Positions 17,207-26,796 of a DNA stretch of 64,000 nucleotides are shown piece by piece. Under the pieces are notes generated by a model. The model was not told the origin of the DNA. It made no database searches and saw nothing but the letters and a program-made list of their open reading frames with translations. Position 1 is the first letter of the stretch. Each line of letters starts with the position of its first letter. The stretch is from Streptomyces sp. NRRL B-24484. GTDB taxonomy: Bacteria; Actinomycetota; Actinomycetes; Streptomycetales; Streptomycetaceae. The stretch lies in the NCBI RefSeq assembly GCF_000717715.1, contig NZ_JOAI01000043.1:6942-70941 (forward strand), given 5' to 3'. The position numbers and the translations under genes were made by a program.

Positions 17207-19438
17207 GTGAGCAGCGATCGGGACGGCGTCTACGTCGGCGACAACGCGGCGGAGGACGACGACGACTGGTCGGACGAGCCCGACTACGCTCCCCCGTCCT
17301 GGTACACGCAGAGCGCGGCTCCGGCGCAGCCAGCACCGGCTCCGGCGCCGTCCCCACCGCCGGCCGTCCAGCCCCCGGCCGTCCAGGACCCGGCGGTGCA
17401 GCCGCCGGTCGCCGTCCAGCCTCCGGTGGTCCAGCCGCCCGTCCCGGTGCCCGCTCCCGCGCCGGCCGCGGAGTCGGTTCCCGTTCCTGTTCCCGCGCCC
17501 GTCCCTGCCCCTGCGCCCGTGCCCGTCCCGGAGCCGGTGGTGGAGCAGCCGGTGGTCGCCGAGCAGCCGCCCTTCGTGCCCGCGCCCGCCCCGGTGGTCG
17601 AGCAGGCCGTACCGCAGCCCGCGCCGGCCGAGGCCGCGGTCGTCGAGCCCGCGCCCGTTCCGGTGCCCGCGCCCGCCCCGGTGCAGCCGGTGGCGGAGCC
17701 GGTGATGGAGGTGCAGTCCGTCGCCGTGCCGCCGGCCGAGCCGGTTCCCGCGCCGGGGCCCGTTCCTGCGCCCGCTCCCGCTCCCGAGCAGCAGGTCGCG
17801 CAGCCGTGGCCGCCCGCACCCCAGCAGCAGACCCCGCCCCAGCAGCCGGCGCAGCCGCAGACCCAGCAGCCGCAGACCCAGCAGCCGGGCCCGTACGCCC
17901 CGCCGCAGCAGCCGGTGCCGCCGGGCCCGCAGCCGTACCAGCAGGGTGCCCCTCAGCCCGGGCCGTGGCCGCAGCAGCAGGGTGTCCCGCCGACGGTTCC
18001 CGGCCCCGCGCCCGGTCCCGTCCCGGCTCCCGGTCCCGCGCCGGTGCCCGGTCCGCCGGTCGACCCGCGCACGGGCGGCTGGCCGCAGCCGCCGGCGTAC
18101 CCGCAGCCGTACCAGCAGCAGGGCGGTGTCCCGCAGGCCCCGGCCGCGTTCCAGCAGGCGGGCCCGCAGCAGGCGCAGGCGCACGGCGCGGCGCTGGGCT
18201 ACACCGCCGCCGTCGAGCTGTCCTCGGACCGGCTGCTGCGGGGGCAGCCGAAGGCCCAGCGCCAGCAGCCGCGGTTCCAGTTCGGCGGCAAGGCCGCGCA
18301 GGCCGACCGTGAGCGCAAGCTCGGGATCATCCGGACCCCGGTGCTGAGCTGCTACCGGATCGCGGTGATCAGCCTCAAGGGCGGCGTCGGCAAGACCACG
18401 ACGACGACCTCGCTGGGCGCGACGCTGGCGAGCGAGCGCCAGGACAAGGTCATCGCGATCGACGCCAACCCGGACGCCGGCACGCTCGGCCGCCGGGTGA
18501 AGCGCCAGACCGGTGCGACCATCCGCGACCTGGTGACGGCGATCCCGCACCTGCGCAGCTACATGGACATCCGCCAGTTCACCTCGCAGGACCTGCACTC
18601 GGGCCTGGAGATCCTGGCGAACGACGTCGACCCGGCGGTCTCCACCACCTTCGACGACTCGGACTACCGCCAGGTCATCCAGACGCTCGGCCAGCACTAC
18701 CCGATCATCCTGACCGACTCCGGCACCGGTCTGCTCTACAGCGCCATGCGCGGTGTGCTGGACCTCGCGGACCAGCTGATCATCGTTTCCACGCCCAGCG
18801 TGGACGGCGCCTCCAGCGCCTCGACCACGCTGGACTGGCTCTCCGCGCACGGCTACGCGGACCTGGTGCAGCGCAGCATCACGGTGGTCTCCGGGGTGCG
18901 CGAGACCAGCAAGATGATCAAGGTCGAGGACATCGTGGCGCACTTCCAGACCCGCTGCCGCGGCGTCGTGGTGGTGCCGTTCGACGAGAGCCTGGCGGCC
19001 GGCGCCGAGGTCAACCTGGCCATGATGAAGCCCAAGGTCCGCGACGCGTACTTCGAGCTGGCCACCCTGGTCGGCGAGGACATCGCCCGCACCCAGCAGG
19101 CCCAGCAGGCCGCGTGGGCGCAGCAGCAGGGCTACGGGCAGCAGGTGCCGCCGCAACAGCAGCCGTACCCGCCGCAGCAGGGCTACCCGCAGCAGCAGCC
19201 GCAGCAGCCGGGGTACGGCTACCCGGGGCAGCCCGCGCCGGGCGCGCCGTGGGCCCCGCAGCCGGGCCAGGCACCGCCGCCCGGCTGGGGCCAGCAGCCC
19301 CCGCAGGCCCAGCCCGGGGCGCAGCCGCTGCCGCAGGAGTGGCAGCAGCCGCAGCAGCCGGGGTACGGCTACCCGCCGCCGCAGGACGGCCAGCAGCCTC
19401 CGCCGCCCGGCTACGGCTACCCGCCGCAGCAGCACTGA
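17207..19438 (+). CDS. Proline-rich MinD/ParA-like ATPase associated with type VII secretion (EspI-like)
   Basis: A 743-aa three-part protein. Residues about 35-340 are low-complexity Pro/Ala/Val/Gln-rich. A MinD/ParA-type ATPase follows, with the deviant Walker A KGGVGKTT (K391 is the first lysine), a switch region D-A-N-P-D-A-G and I-L-T-D-S-G-T-G as Walker B. The last about 110 residues are made of [12 protein letters not shown] type repeats. GTG 17207 has GAGGGAG upstream. In mycobacteria the similarly built EspI adjusts ESX-1 activity to ATP level; equivalence here is inferred from architecture and location. A 268-base gap before it holds no gene. Confidence 0.85.
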   Translation: MSSDRDGVYVGDNAAEDDDDWSDEPDYAPPSWYTQSAAPAQPAPAPAPSPPPAVQPPAVQDPAVQPPVAVQPPVVQPPVPVPAPAPAAESVPVPVPAPVPAPAPVPVPEPVVEQPVVAEQPPFVPAPAPVVEQAVPQPAPAEAAVVEPAPVPVPAPAPVQPVAEPVMEVQSVAVPPAEPVPAPGPVPAPAPAPEQQVAQPWPPAPQQQTPPQQPAQPQTQQPQTQQPGPYAPPQQPVPPGPQPYQQGAPQPGPWPQQQGVPPTVPGPAPGPVPAPGPAPVPGPPVDPRTGGWPQPPAYPQPYQQQGGVPQAPAAFQQAGPQQAQAHGAALGYTAAVELSSDRLLRGQPKAQRQQPRFQFGGKAAQADRERKLGIIRTPVLSCYRIAVISLKGGVGKTTTTTSLGATLASERQDKVIAIDANPDAGTLGRRVKRQTGATIRDLVTAIPHLRSYMDIRQFTSQDLHSGLEILANDVDPAVSTTFDDSDYRQVIQTLGQHYPIILTDSGTGLLYSAMRGVLDLADQLIIVSTPSVDGASSASTTLDWLSAHGYADLVQRSITVVSGVRETSKMIKVEDIVAHFQTRCRGVVVVPFDESLAAGAEVNLAMMKPKVRDAYFELATLVGEDIARTQQAQQAAWAQQQGYGQQVPPQQQPYPPQQGYPQQQPQQPGYGYPGQPAPGAPWAPQPGQAPPPGWGQQPPQAQPGAQPLPQEWQQPQQPGYGYPPPQDGQQPPPPGYGYPPQQH

Positions 19439-19453
19439 GCCCGGCGGCACGGC

Positions 19454-19503
19454 GCACGCGAGCAGGCCCCCGACAGCACCTGTCGGGGGCCTGCTGCGTG
19501 CGA
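19454..19503. terminator. Long bidirectional hairpin between MinD-like gene and ribF
   Basis: AGCAGGCCCCCGACAG (19461-19476) pairs perfectly with CTGTCGGGGGCCTGCT (19480-19495), and flanking CGCACGC/GCGTGCG extend the stem past one bulged base. It serves two convergent genes. Confidence 0.88.
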
Positions 19504-19511
19504 GGCGGCCG

Positions 19512-20459
19512 TCAGCCGGCGGTGTCGGTGAGCACCCGGGCCTGCTTGACGTCGTCGGCCATCCGCTCCAGCAGGGCCTCGATCGAGTCGAACTTCTCCA
19601 TCCCGCGCAGGTACGCGAGGAAGTCGACGGCGACGTGCAGGCCGTACAGGTCGAGGCCGACCCGGTCGATGGCGTAGGCCTCGACGGTGCGGGCGGTGCC
19701 GTCGAAGGTGGGGTTGGTGCCCACCGAGATGGCGGCCGGCATCCGCTCGCCGTCGGCGGTGAGCCAGCCGGCGTAGACGCCGTCGGCGGGGACGGCGCTG
19801 TGCGGCACGGTCTCCACGTTGGCGGTGGGGTAGCCGAGTTCGCGGCCGCGCTGGGCGCCGCGGACGACCACGCCCTCGACCCGGTGCGGGCGGCCGAGCA
19901 CCTCGCCGACACCGGCCATGTCGCCGGCGGCGACCAGTCGCCGGCACAGGCTGGAGGAGAACGCCTCGCCGTCGCCGGCGCTGCCGCTCACCTGCAGGTC
20001 GAGCACCTCGACCTCGAAGTCGTCGGCGCGGCCGAGCTCGGCGAGCAGGGCGACGTTGCCGGCGGCCCGGTGGCCGAAGCGGAAGTTCGGGCCCTCGACG
20101 ACGGCCTTGGCGCGCAGCGCGTCCACCAGCACCGACCGGACGAAGAACTCCGGTGACTCCTGGGAGAATTCGAGGGTGAACGGCAGGACGAGCACGGCGT
20201 CGACGCCGAGCCCCTCGATCAGTTCGGCCCGCCGTGGCTGCGGGGCCAGCAGGGCCGGGTGGCTGCCCGGCCGGACGACCTCGCTGGGGTGCGGGTCGAA
20301 GGTGACGACGACGGACCGGGCGCCGAGCTCGCGGGCCCGCTCCACCACCCGCTCGATGATCAGCTGGTGGCCGCGGTGCACACCGTCGAACGATCCGATG
20401 GTGACGACGCTGCGCCCCCAGTCCCCGGGGATCTCCTCCAGGCCACGCCAGCGCTGCAC
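19512..20459 (-). CDS. ribF: Bifunctional riboflavin kinase/FAD synthetase
   Basis: Makes FMN from riboflavin and then FAD. The 315-aa product has the nucleotidyltransferase motif GSFDGVHRGHQ near residue 23 and the flavokinase motif G-R-E-L-G-Y-P-T-A-N in the second half. GTG 20459 is chosen since AAGGAG lies ten bases upstream and the protein then starts V-Q-R-W-R-G-L. It is the last gene of the leftward truB-to-ribF block and ends at a strong bidirectional terminator. Confidence 0.95.
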   Translation of the reverse strand: MQRWRGLEEIPGDWGRSVVTIGSFDGVHRGHQLIIERVVERARELGARSVVVTFDPHPSEVVRPGSHPALLAPQPRRAELIEGLGVDAVLVLPFTLEFSQESPEFFVRSVLVDALRAKAVVEGPNFRFGHRAAGNVALLAELGRADDFEVEVLDLQVSGSAGDGEAFSSSLCRRLVAAGDMAGVGEVLGRPHRVEGVVVRGAQRGRELGYPTANVETVPHSAVPADGVYAGWLTADGERMPAAISVGTNPTFDGTARTVEAYAIDRVGLDLYGLHVAVDFLAYLRGMEKFDSIEALLERMADDVKQARVLTDTAG

Positions 20460-20520
20460 CTGACCGCTCCTTGTTCCTCTGCCGCGCCTCGGGAGGCGCT
20501 CGAACACTCAACCCGAACCC

Positions 20521-23500
20521 CTATAGCGTGCCATGAGCCCGTCCCGGCTTCGGCACCGGAATGGCCTCGGCGCGGTGGGCGGCCCGTTCGGCCTCGGCCG
20601 CGGCGTACTGCGGGTCCCGGCCGGCGGCGGCGAGTTCGCGCAGCCGGGCGGTGAGCGGGCCCTCGGGCGGCGGCGGTGCGGTGTCCGGCCAGTCGGCGAG
20701 CAGCCGGGCGAAGGCGGCCGTCCGCCCGGCGGCCCGGACGAGGGCGGAGTCGGCCGCGGGCCACCGTCCGGCGATCCGGCGGACGAGGGCGCGGGCCCGG
20801 TCGGGCGAGGTGCGGGCGCAGCCGTCGGCGAGCCGGTCGAGCACGGCGCCGAGCACTCCGGGGTCGCGTTCGGCGGCGAGCAGCGCGTCCAGCAGGGCGG
20901 CCCGGGCGGGGTCGTCGGGGCCGCCCTGTACGGCGAGCACCGTGGCGAAGACCTTGCGCACGGTCGCGGGGGCGGTGACCGCCTCGGCGACCAGCGGCCG
21001 GGCGTCCTGCCCGGCGGCCAGCAGGACGTCCACGTGGGCGGCCAACTGCCCTGCCCGTTCGGGGTGTTCGCGCAGCTGCCGGGCGGCGAGCAGGACTCCC
21101 TCGCGGACGGTGCGGGGGTCGGTGGCGCCGGCGAGCAGCCGCAGTCCGTCGGCGACCGGGGCGGCGGGCTCGGCGAGCCGGCGCCGGACGGCGGCCAGGA
21201 CGGCCCCGGGGTGGTCCTCCAGCGCGGGGGCGAGCGCGTCCGCGCCGAGAAAGGGGTCGTCGGCGGCGTAGGCGTCGAGGGCGCGCGGCAGGTGCGCGGC
21301 CCGGTCCTCGGGGTCCTGCAGCAGCAGGGCGAGGGCGGCGCCGTGCAGGGCGGGCTCGTCCTCGCGGCCGAGCAGGGTGAGCGCGGTGAACCGGAGCAGC
21401 CGCCGGCCGGCCGGGTTGGCGTGCGGGGCGGTGTGCAGGGCGTGCACGGCGGCGGCGATGTGCCGTTCGGGGCGCGGGTCGTGGCTCCAGCGGTCGACGG
21501 CGCGGCAGAGCGCGGAGGGCTCGTCCGCGGCGAGCCGGGCGAGCAGCGCGTCGGCGCGCGGGTGTGCGGCGGCGGCCAGGGCGTCCGTCAACTCGTCGAC
21601 GGCGAGCCTGCGGTGGGCGTGCAGCAGGTCGTGGGCGAGGTCGGCGACCGTGGCGCCGGTGCCGTCGGCGAGCGGCCCGGTGTCGGCGAACCAGGCGCAG
21701 AGCAGCGGCTGGACGGTGACCGGGTCGGCGGCGAGCAGCGCGGCGGCCGCGGCCCGGTACGGCCGGCCGGGCGGGTCGGTGCGGACGAGGCCGCGCAGGT
21801 GGTCCAGCCGTTCGGCCGGGGAGAGCGGCAGCGCGGCCCACCAGGCGGGGGTGAACGCGGGGTGGCCGGCCAGCCCGGCCAGCAGTGCCCGGTGGGTGCC
21901 GGGCCGGGGCAGTACCGGCAGCACCGCGGCGAGCAGGCGGGCGGCCCACCAGGCGGTCTCGCTGCCGGGGGCGGTGGTGGCCAGGGCGTGCTGCAGCGAC
22001 TGCAGGTGCCGGGCCAGGGCGGCTTCGTCGCCGGTCTCGGCGCAGCGGCGCAGGGCGGCGACGACCGGGCCGAGCCGGTGCCGCGGAACCCCGTGGCCGG
22101 CCGGTTCGCCGATGCCGTCGAGGCCCCCGGGATCCGCGTGACCGTTCGGCCCGCCGCTGCCGTCCGGGCGGCCGTGGCCGGACGGGTCCGTGTGGGCCGG
22201 GCCCGGGTCGAGCAGCAGCCCGAGGGCCCGGTCGAGGTCCAGGTGGCGGCCCTGCAGCCAGTCGGCGTGGTCCTCGCGGGCGAGCCGGTGGCCGTCCCCG
22301 GCGACGACGAACAGGCCCTCGGCGAGCACGGCGGCGCCCCAGCCGCCGGCCGCCGGGAAGAGCCGCTCGAACTCGGCGGCGGTCAGCCCGGCGTGGCCGG
22401 CGCCGAGCAGCAGCCTGGCGGCCTCGTGGACGCGTCCGGCGAGGGCGGCGGCGGTCCGGCGCAGCCGTCCGGTCTCCTCGCCGCCGGGCGACGGTGCGCC
22501 GCGGCGGTGGGCACCGGGGCGGCGGTCCTCGGCGGCCCGGATCCGGCGGGCGGCGCGCAGGCAGACCAGGTCGAGGTGGGCGGCGTAGAGCTCGCCGCGG
22601 CCGGCCGGGGTGCCGTGCAGGCCGGCGGCGGCCAGCTCGCCGGCGGTGCGCAGCGCCTCGGGATGGCCGGCGTCGGCGGGGGCCAGGGCGGCCGGGTCGG
22701 CGCCGTGCCGGCGGGCGGCCCGCTCGGCGGCGTCGGCGGGCAGCGGGCCGAGGCCGACCGGGCGGCCGACGGGCGTGGCCGGGCCGTCCCAGGTCTCGGG
22801 GCGGCAGGCGGTGAGCAGCCGGACGCGGTGCTCGGCGAGCCAGCCCGCGGTGGCGGCCCACCAGGCGCGCGACGGGGCGACGGGCGCCTCCTCGGGGGCG
22901 TCCAGCAGGACGAGCAGCGGGCGGGCGGCGTCCGCGCAGAGCTGCACGGCCCGGTCGACGGCGGGGGCGGGGACGGCGAGCCGGTCGGCGGCTGCGGCGA
23001 GGGCGCGGGCGACCGGCTCGGCGAGCGAGGTGTCGCCGGGGTCGAGGTCGGCGCCGCGCAGCCAGAGGGTGGGCAGCGGGCGGGCGCCGGCGGCGCGGCG
23101 CACGGCCAGGGCGGCGAGTTCGGTGCTGCGTCCGCTGCCGGGCGTGCCGACCAGGACGGTGAGCAGGTCCTCGGGCTCCTCGCCGGTGAGTCCGTCGGCC
23201 CGGCCGGTGCGGTCGGCGGCGAGCTCGGCGGCCCGGGAGGGGCCGGCGACGGCGGTGTGCAGCTGGGTGGCGGCGAGGTGCAGCACACCGCCGAGGTTGA
23301 GCGCGCTGCCGTGCGCGGGGACGCCCTCGGCGTTGCGGCGCAGCAGCCCGTGCAGGCCGGCGCCGGTGAGCGGTGCGGCGGCGACGGTGTCGGGGCGCTC
23401 GCCGCGCAGGGCCGGGGCGAGCACGGCGAGGACGGCGCCGGTGGCGGCGTCCAGGACGGGTGTGCCGGGCGGGGCGGCCTGCGGCGGCAGGGTGAGCACG

Positions 23501-23970
23501 AGGGTCCCGGGAACGGCGTGCAGGCCCTCCGGCAGCAGCAGGGCGGCCGTGCAGCGGCCGGCCAGGCCGACCGGCTGCGGGGCTGCGGGTGGTTCGCCCG
23601 GCGCGGACGGGCGGAGCAGGACGAGCGGCCGCCCGTCGATCCGCTCGGTGTCCCGGGCGACGGGCAGCGCGACGGGCAGGCCCGGCCCGGGCGGGGCGCC
23701 GGCCGCGGGGTGGAGCAGTGCGAGGCCGAGTTCGGGCAGCAGCTCGACGGCGTCCGGGCCGACCGTCCGGAGGCTGCCGTCGGGCAGTTGGAGGGCCAGC
23801 GCGGCGGGGCCGGCGGCGGCTTCGTGGGCGGTGACCACGGTGCCCTGCGGGTCGGCGGTGAAGCCGAGGCCGCGCAGTCGGCCGGTCTCGTCGCGGATGC
23901 CCACCAGGGCGTCCGCGGGAAGGGGCGGCCGCGGTCCTGCCGTCGCCCCCGGCTGGTGTCTGCCCGCCAT
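20521..23970 (-). CDS. Large pseudo-trypsin / P-loop ATPase fusion, unknown function
   Basis: A 1149-aa cytoplasmic protein. Residues about 20-190 follow a trypsin-like fold: G-F-T-A-D-P-Q-G-T-V-V-T-A-H-E carries the catalytic His (H49), but the usual D-L-A-L-L is E-L-G-L-A-L-L (Asp to Gly82) and the serine loop before P-V-L-D reads A-P-P-G-T, with no Ser. Residues about 265-400 form a P-loop ATPase: G-T-P-G-S-G-R-S (275-282, Arg in place of the Walker A Lys), L-V-L-L-D-A-P-E-E (Walker B) and L-L-T-A-C-R-P. The C-terminal about 600 residues are Ala/Leu-rich helical, HEAT-like. ATG 23970 has GGGAGGGA. It separates truB and ribF. A degenerate protease joined to a STAND-like ATPase is typical of conflict or signalling proteins (inference). 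Confidence 0.85.
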   Translation of the reverse strand: MAGRHQPGATAGPRPPLPADALVGIRDETGRLRGLGFTADPQGTVVTAHEAAAGPAALALQLPDGSLRTVGPDAVELLPELGLALLHPAAGAPPGPGLPVALPVARDTERIDGRPLVLLRPSAPGEPPAAPQPVGLAGRCTAALLLPEGLHAVPGTLVLTLPPQAAPPGTPVLDAATGAVLAVLAPALRGERPDTVAAAPLTGAGLHGLLRRNAEGVPAHGSALNLGGVLHLAATQLHTAVAGPSRAAELAADRTGRADGLTGEEPEDLLTVLVGTPGSGRSTELAALAVRRAAGARPLPTLWLRGADLDPGDTSLAEPVARALAAAADRLAVPAPAVDRAVQLCADAARPLLVLLDAPEEAPVAPSRAWWAATAGWLAEHRVRLLTACRPETWDGPATPVGRPVGLGPLPADAAERAARRHGADPAALAPADAGHPEALRTAGELAAAGLHGTPAGRGELYAAHLDLVCLRAARRIRAAEDRRPGAHRRGAPSPGGEETGRLRRTAAALAGRVHEAARLLLGAGHAGLTAAEFERLFPAAGGWGAAVLAEGLFVVAGDGHRLAREDHADWLQGRHLDLDRALGLLLDPGPAHTDPSGHGRPDGSGGPNGHADPGGLDGIGEPAGHGVPRHRLGPVVAALRRCAETGDEAALARHLQSLQHALATTAPGSETAWWAARLLAAVLPVLPRPGTHRALLAGLAGHPAFTPAWWAALPLSPAERLDHLRGLVRTDPPGRPYRAAAAALLAADPVTVQPLLCAWFADTGPLADGTGATVADLAHDLLHAHRRLAVDELTDALAAAAHPRADALLARLAADEPSALCRAVDRWSHDPRPERHIAAAVHALHTAPHANPAGRRLLRFTALTLLGREDEPALHGAALALLLQDPEDRAAHLPRALDAYAADDPFLGADALAPALEDHPGAVLAAVRRRLAEPAAPVADGLRLLAGATDPRTVREGVLLAARQLREHPERAGQLAAHVDVLLAAGQDARPLVAEAVTAPATVRKVFATVLAVQGGPDDPARAALLDALLAAERDPGVLGAVLDRLADGCARTSPDRARALVRRIAGRWPAADSALVRAAGRTAAFARLLADWPDTAPPPPEGPLTARLRELAAAGRDPQYAAAEAERAAHRAEAIPVPKPGRAHGTL

Positions 23971-24082
23971 CCGCGCCGTCCCTCCCGCCGGATCAGCCGG
24001 CGGCCGGCCCGGCCGCCGTACTCACCGCGGGGAGTCTGCCCCCGGCGGACGGCACACCACCCTGCGTGCGCCGTTCACGACA

Positions 24083-24134
24083 CCGGTTCACTCCGCGCGC
24101 TCGCCCGAAAGGGTGAGCCCACGGAGTGAACCGG
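24083..24134 (-). terminator. Composite hairpin after truB
   Basis: CCGGTTCACTCCG (24083-24095) pairs perfectly with CGGAGTGAACCGG (24122-24134), and an inner hairpin GCTCGCCC-GAAA-GGGTGAGC (24099-24118) fills the loop. It lies 28 bases past the truB stop and 112 bases before the next start. Confidence 0.65.
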
Positions 24135-24161
24135 AAGCGGCGGGAGCGAAGGGTCTGCAGG

Positions 24162-25067
24162 TCAGCCGACGAAGACGGCCACCGGGCGGGCCTGGCCGGC
24201 CTTCTCCTCGACGAGGGCGAGGAACCGGCCCTCCGGGTCGAAGACCGCGATCGGGCCGTCGACGCCGAGCCCGGGGGCCTTGAGCCGCATGCCGTGCGAG
24301 AGCAGCTCGGCCTGCTCGGCGTCGATGTCCCAGCGGGGGAAGGCGGCGGCCGCCGCGTCGGCGATCGGCAGCACCTCCAGCTTCTCCTCCAGCTGCTCCA
24401 GGGTGCGGGCGTGCTCCAGGCCGTACGGGCCGACCTTGGTGCGGCGCAGCGCGGTGAGGTGGCCGCCGACGCCGAGGCCCTCGCCGAGGTCGCGGGCGAG
24501 CGCGCGGATGTAGGTGCCGGAGGAGCACTCGACGGTGACGTCCAGGTCGATCACCGGGGTGCCGTCCTCGGCGGTCGCGGCGCGCTGCTCGTGGACGGTG
24601 AAGGAGTGCACGGTGGTGGGCCGGGCGGCGAGTTCGAAGTCCTCGCCCTCGCGGACCCGGGCGTAGGAGCGCTTGCCGTCGATCTTGATGGCGGAGACCT
24701 TGGACGGGACCTGCATGATCTCGCCGGTCAGCGCGGCGATCCCGGCGTCGATCGCCTCGCGGGCGACGCCGTCGGCCGGGGTCGAGGCGGTGACCTCGCC
24801 CTCCCGGTCGTCGGTGATCGTGGTCTGGCCGAGCCGGATCGTCGCCTCGTAGGTCTTGCTGGTGAGCATCAGGTGGCCGAGCAGCCGGGTGGCCCGCTCG
24901 ACGCCGAGCACCAGCACGCCGGTGGCCATCGGGTCGAGGGTGCCGGCGTGGCCGACCTTGCGGGTGCCGGCCAGCCACCGCAGTTTGGCGACCACGCCGT
25001 GCGAGGTGATGCCCTCCGGCTTGTCGACGACGACCAGGCCGTCCGGACCAGTTCCCTTGCGCTTCAT
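24162..25067 (-). CDS. truB: tRNA pseudouridine(55) synthase
   Basis: Converts U55 of tRNA to pseudouridine. The 301-aa product has G-L-V-V-V-D-K-P-E-G-I-T-S-H at the start, the catalytic motif GHAGTLDPMATG with Asp45, and the C-terminal PUA-like region. ATG 25067 is the homologous start; the ribosome binding site is weak (GAAGAAAG). It follows nrnA by 32 bases on the same strand. Confidence 0.96.
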   Translation of the reverse strand: MKRKGTGPDGLVVVDKPEGITSHGVVAKLRWLAGTRKVGHAGTLDPMATGVLVLGVERATRLLGHLMLTSKTYEATIRLGQTTITDDREGEVTASTPADGVAREAIDAGIAALTGEIMQVPSKVSAIKIDGKRSYARVREGEDFELAARPTTVHSFTVHEQRAATAEDGTPVIDLDVTVECSSGTYIRALARDLGEGLGVGGHLTALRRTKVGPYGLEHARTLEQLEEKLEVLPIADAAAAAFPRWDIDAEQAELLSHGMRLKAPGLGVDGPIAVFDPEGRFLALVEEKAGQARPVAVFVG

Positions 25068-25099
25068 CGGTTCTTTCTTCGCGGAATGGGTGGGCGGGG

Positions 25100-26182
25100 T
25101 CAGCCGGGCAGCGCGGCCCGGAAGCGGGCCACCACCGTCTCGACGTCCTCGCGGGCGGCGAAGCCGGCGGCGTAGACGTGCCCGCCGCCGCCGAGTTCGG
25201 TGCAGGCCGTGGCGACGTCCACGGCGCCCTTGGAGCGGCAGGAGCCGCGCAGGGTGCCGTCCGGGTCCTGCTTGAGCACGAGGGCGACCTCGGCCTCGGC
25301 GGGCCGCCGGAGCACGTCGATCAGGCCCTCGATCTCCTCGACGGTGACGCCGAACAGGGCCAGCTCCTCGTAGGGCACCCAGGTCCACACCAGGCCGCGG
25401 CCGCCGACCGCGTCCGGCTCGAACACGGCGCGCCCGAGGGCGCCGGCGAGCACCTTGAGGTAGCCGAACGAGGAGGTGTCCCAGAGCTGACGGGAGATCA
25501 GGTCGTGCCGGATGCCGGTGGCGAGCAGCCGGGCGGCGAGCTCGTGGGTGGCCGGCGTGGTGGCGGCGTACTTGAAGGAGCCGGTGTCGGTGGCGACGCC
25601 GGTGTAGAGGCAGGTGGCGAGCGCCGGGTCGAGCGGGACGCCGAGGCGGCGCAGCAGTTCGTCGACGAGCACGGCGGTGGCCGGGGCGCCCGGGTCGATC
25701 AGCCGGTGGGTGCCGAAGCCGGGGTTGGAGGCGTGGTGGTCGAGGACCACCATGACCGGGGCGGCGAAGGCCTTGTCGCGGAGCAGGCCGAGGCGGCCCT
25801 CGGAGGCGACGTCGAAGCAGAGCACCAGCTCGGGCACGTCGGGGACGTCCGCGGCGGGCACGATCATCTCCTGGCCGGGCAGGAAGGACAGCGACTCGGG
25901 GACGATCTGCGGGTCGTCGCCGAAGGAGACCCGCACGCGGTGGCCGAGCGAGCGCAGCGCGAGGCCCGCGGCGAGCGCGGAGCCCAGGGCGTCGCCGTCC
26001 GGGTTGATGTGGCAGATCAGGTCGATGTCGGCGGCCCGCCCGATCTCCGCCACGACGCGCTGCCACTCGTGGTCGAGGCCGGAGGCCTCCGTGCGTGGCC
26101 CCGGAAGCACCGCGAGGGCAGGCTCCACCGTGCTGGTGGAGACCGCCCCCGCGGTACCGGCCGCCGTCGGCTCGCCGGTCAT
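25100..26182 (-). CDS. nrnA: DHH/DHHA1 family oligoribonuclease / pAp phosphatase
   Basis: Degrades short RNAs and 3'-phosphoadenosine-5'-phosphate in NrnA-type relatives. The 360-aa product has H-I-N-P-D-G-D-A-L-G-S near residue 60, VVLDHHAS (DHH motif) in the middle and the DHHA1 signature GGGGHVYAAG at the C-terminus, so both metal and substrate sites are intact. The first 40 residues are an extra low-complexity part. The start ATG 26182 lies two bases after the rbfA stop, which implies translational coupling. Confidence 0.92.
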   Translation of the reverse strand: MTGEPTAAGTAGAVSTSTVEPALAVLPGPRTEASGLDHEWQRVVAEIGRAADIDLICHINPDGDALGSALAAGLALRSLGHRVRVSFGDDPQIVPESLSFLPGQEMIVPAADVPDVPELVLCFDVASEGRLGLLRDKAFAAPVMVVLDHHASNPGFGTHRLIDPGAPATAVLVDELLRRLGVPLDPALATCLYTGVATDTGSFKYAATTPATHELAARLLATGIRHDLISRQLWDTSSFGYLKVLAGALGRAVFEPDAVGGRGLVWTWVPYEELALFGVTVEEIEGLIDVLRRPAEAEVALVLKQDPDGTLRGSCRSKGAVDVATACTELGGGGHVYAAGFAAREDVETVVARFRAALPG

Positions 26183-26184
26183 GC

Positions 26185-26631
26185 CTACTCGTCCTCGTCC
26201 GCGTCGTCGTCGCGGGTGGTGCTGCGGTACGGGTCCGCCTCGCCGGCGTAGCTGGCGCCGGCGGCGGCGGTGCGCACCGCCGCGTCGGACTGGCGGGCCC
26301 GGTCGAGCAGGTCGTCGATGTTCTTGGCGTTGTCCGGCAGCGCGTCCGCGACGAAGGTCAGGGTGGGCGTGAAGCGCACCCCGGTCTGGCGGCCGACCTC
26401 GGAACGGAGGACGCCCTTGGCGCTCTCCAGGGCGGCCGCGCTGGCCTGACGCTCGGTCTCGTCACCGTAGACGGTGTAGAAGACGGTGGCCTCGCGCAGG
26501 TCCCCGGTGACCCGGGCGTCGGTGATGGTCACGTAGCCCAGTCGCGGGTCCTTGATCCGGCGCTGCAGGGTCTCGGCGACGACCACCTGGATGCGGTCGG
26601 CGAGCTTGCGCGCCCTTGCGGTGTCGGTCAC
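26185..26631 (-). CDS. rbfA: Ribosome-binding factor A
   Basis: Assists late 30S maturation at 16S helix 1. The 148-aa product begins at GTG 26631 ([14 protein letters not shown]) behind GAGGAGG; an in-frame ATG 14 codons earlier lacks such a site. The KH-like core includes [12 protein letters not shown]. The C-terminus is acidic (D-D-D-A-D-E-D-E). It is coupled to nrnA. Confidence 0.95.
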   Translation of the reverse strand: MTDTARARKLADRIQVVVAETLQRRIKDPRLGYVTITDARVTGDLREATVFYTVYGDETERQASAAALESAKGVLRSEVGRQTGVRFTPTLTFVADALPDNAKNIDDLLDRARQSDAAVRTAAAGASYAGEADPYRSTTRDDDADEDE

Positions 26632-26796
26632 GTTGCCTCCTCGTGCGATGGGCCCGGTACCCGGGTCGGTCACGCACCCGGTGGGGCCCCTGCCCCAACG
26701 TACCTGCCCGCGCCCAGCCTTGTGGGCGCTCTCGGTCCTGATCGGTGTGACGGTGGCGACTCCCGCCGACGCGGGGCCGCTCCGCCGAACCGGTGG

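Noticed and set aside
17280..18180. Repeated segment considered as a CRISPR-like or tandem DNA repeat
   Set aside because: It is codon-level Pro/Ala/Val/Gln repetition within a coding frame, with no constant repeat and spacer units.
16841..19912. Long minus-strand open frame opposite the MinD-like gene
   Set aside because: It is antisense to a clear ATPase and has a random Leu/Arg-rich composition.
20533..24129. Long plus-strand open frame opposite the pseudo-trypsin gene
   Set aside because: Its composition (Gly/Val/Gln/Arg-rich, no motifs) is that of an antisense shadow; the minus-strand frame has recognisable domains and a good ribosome binding site.
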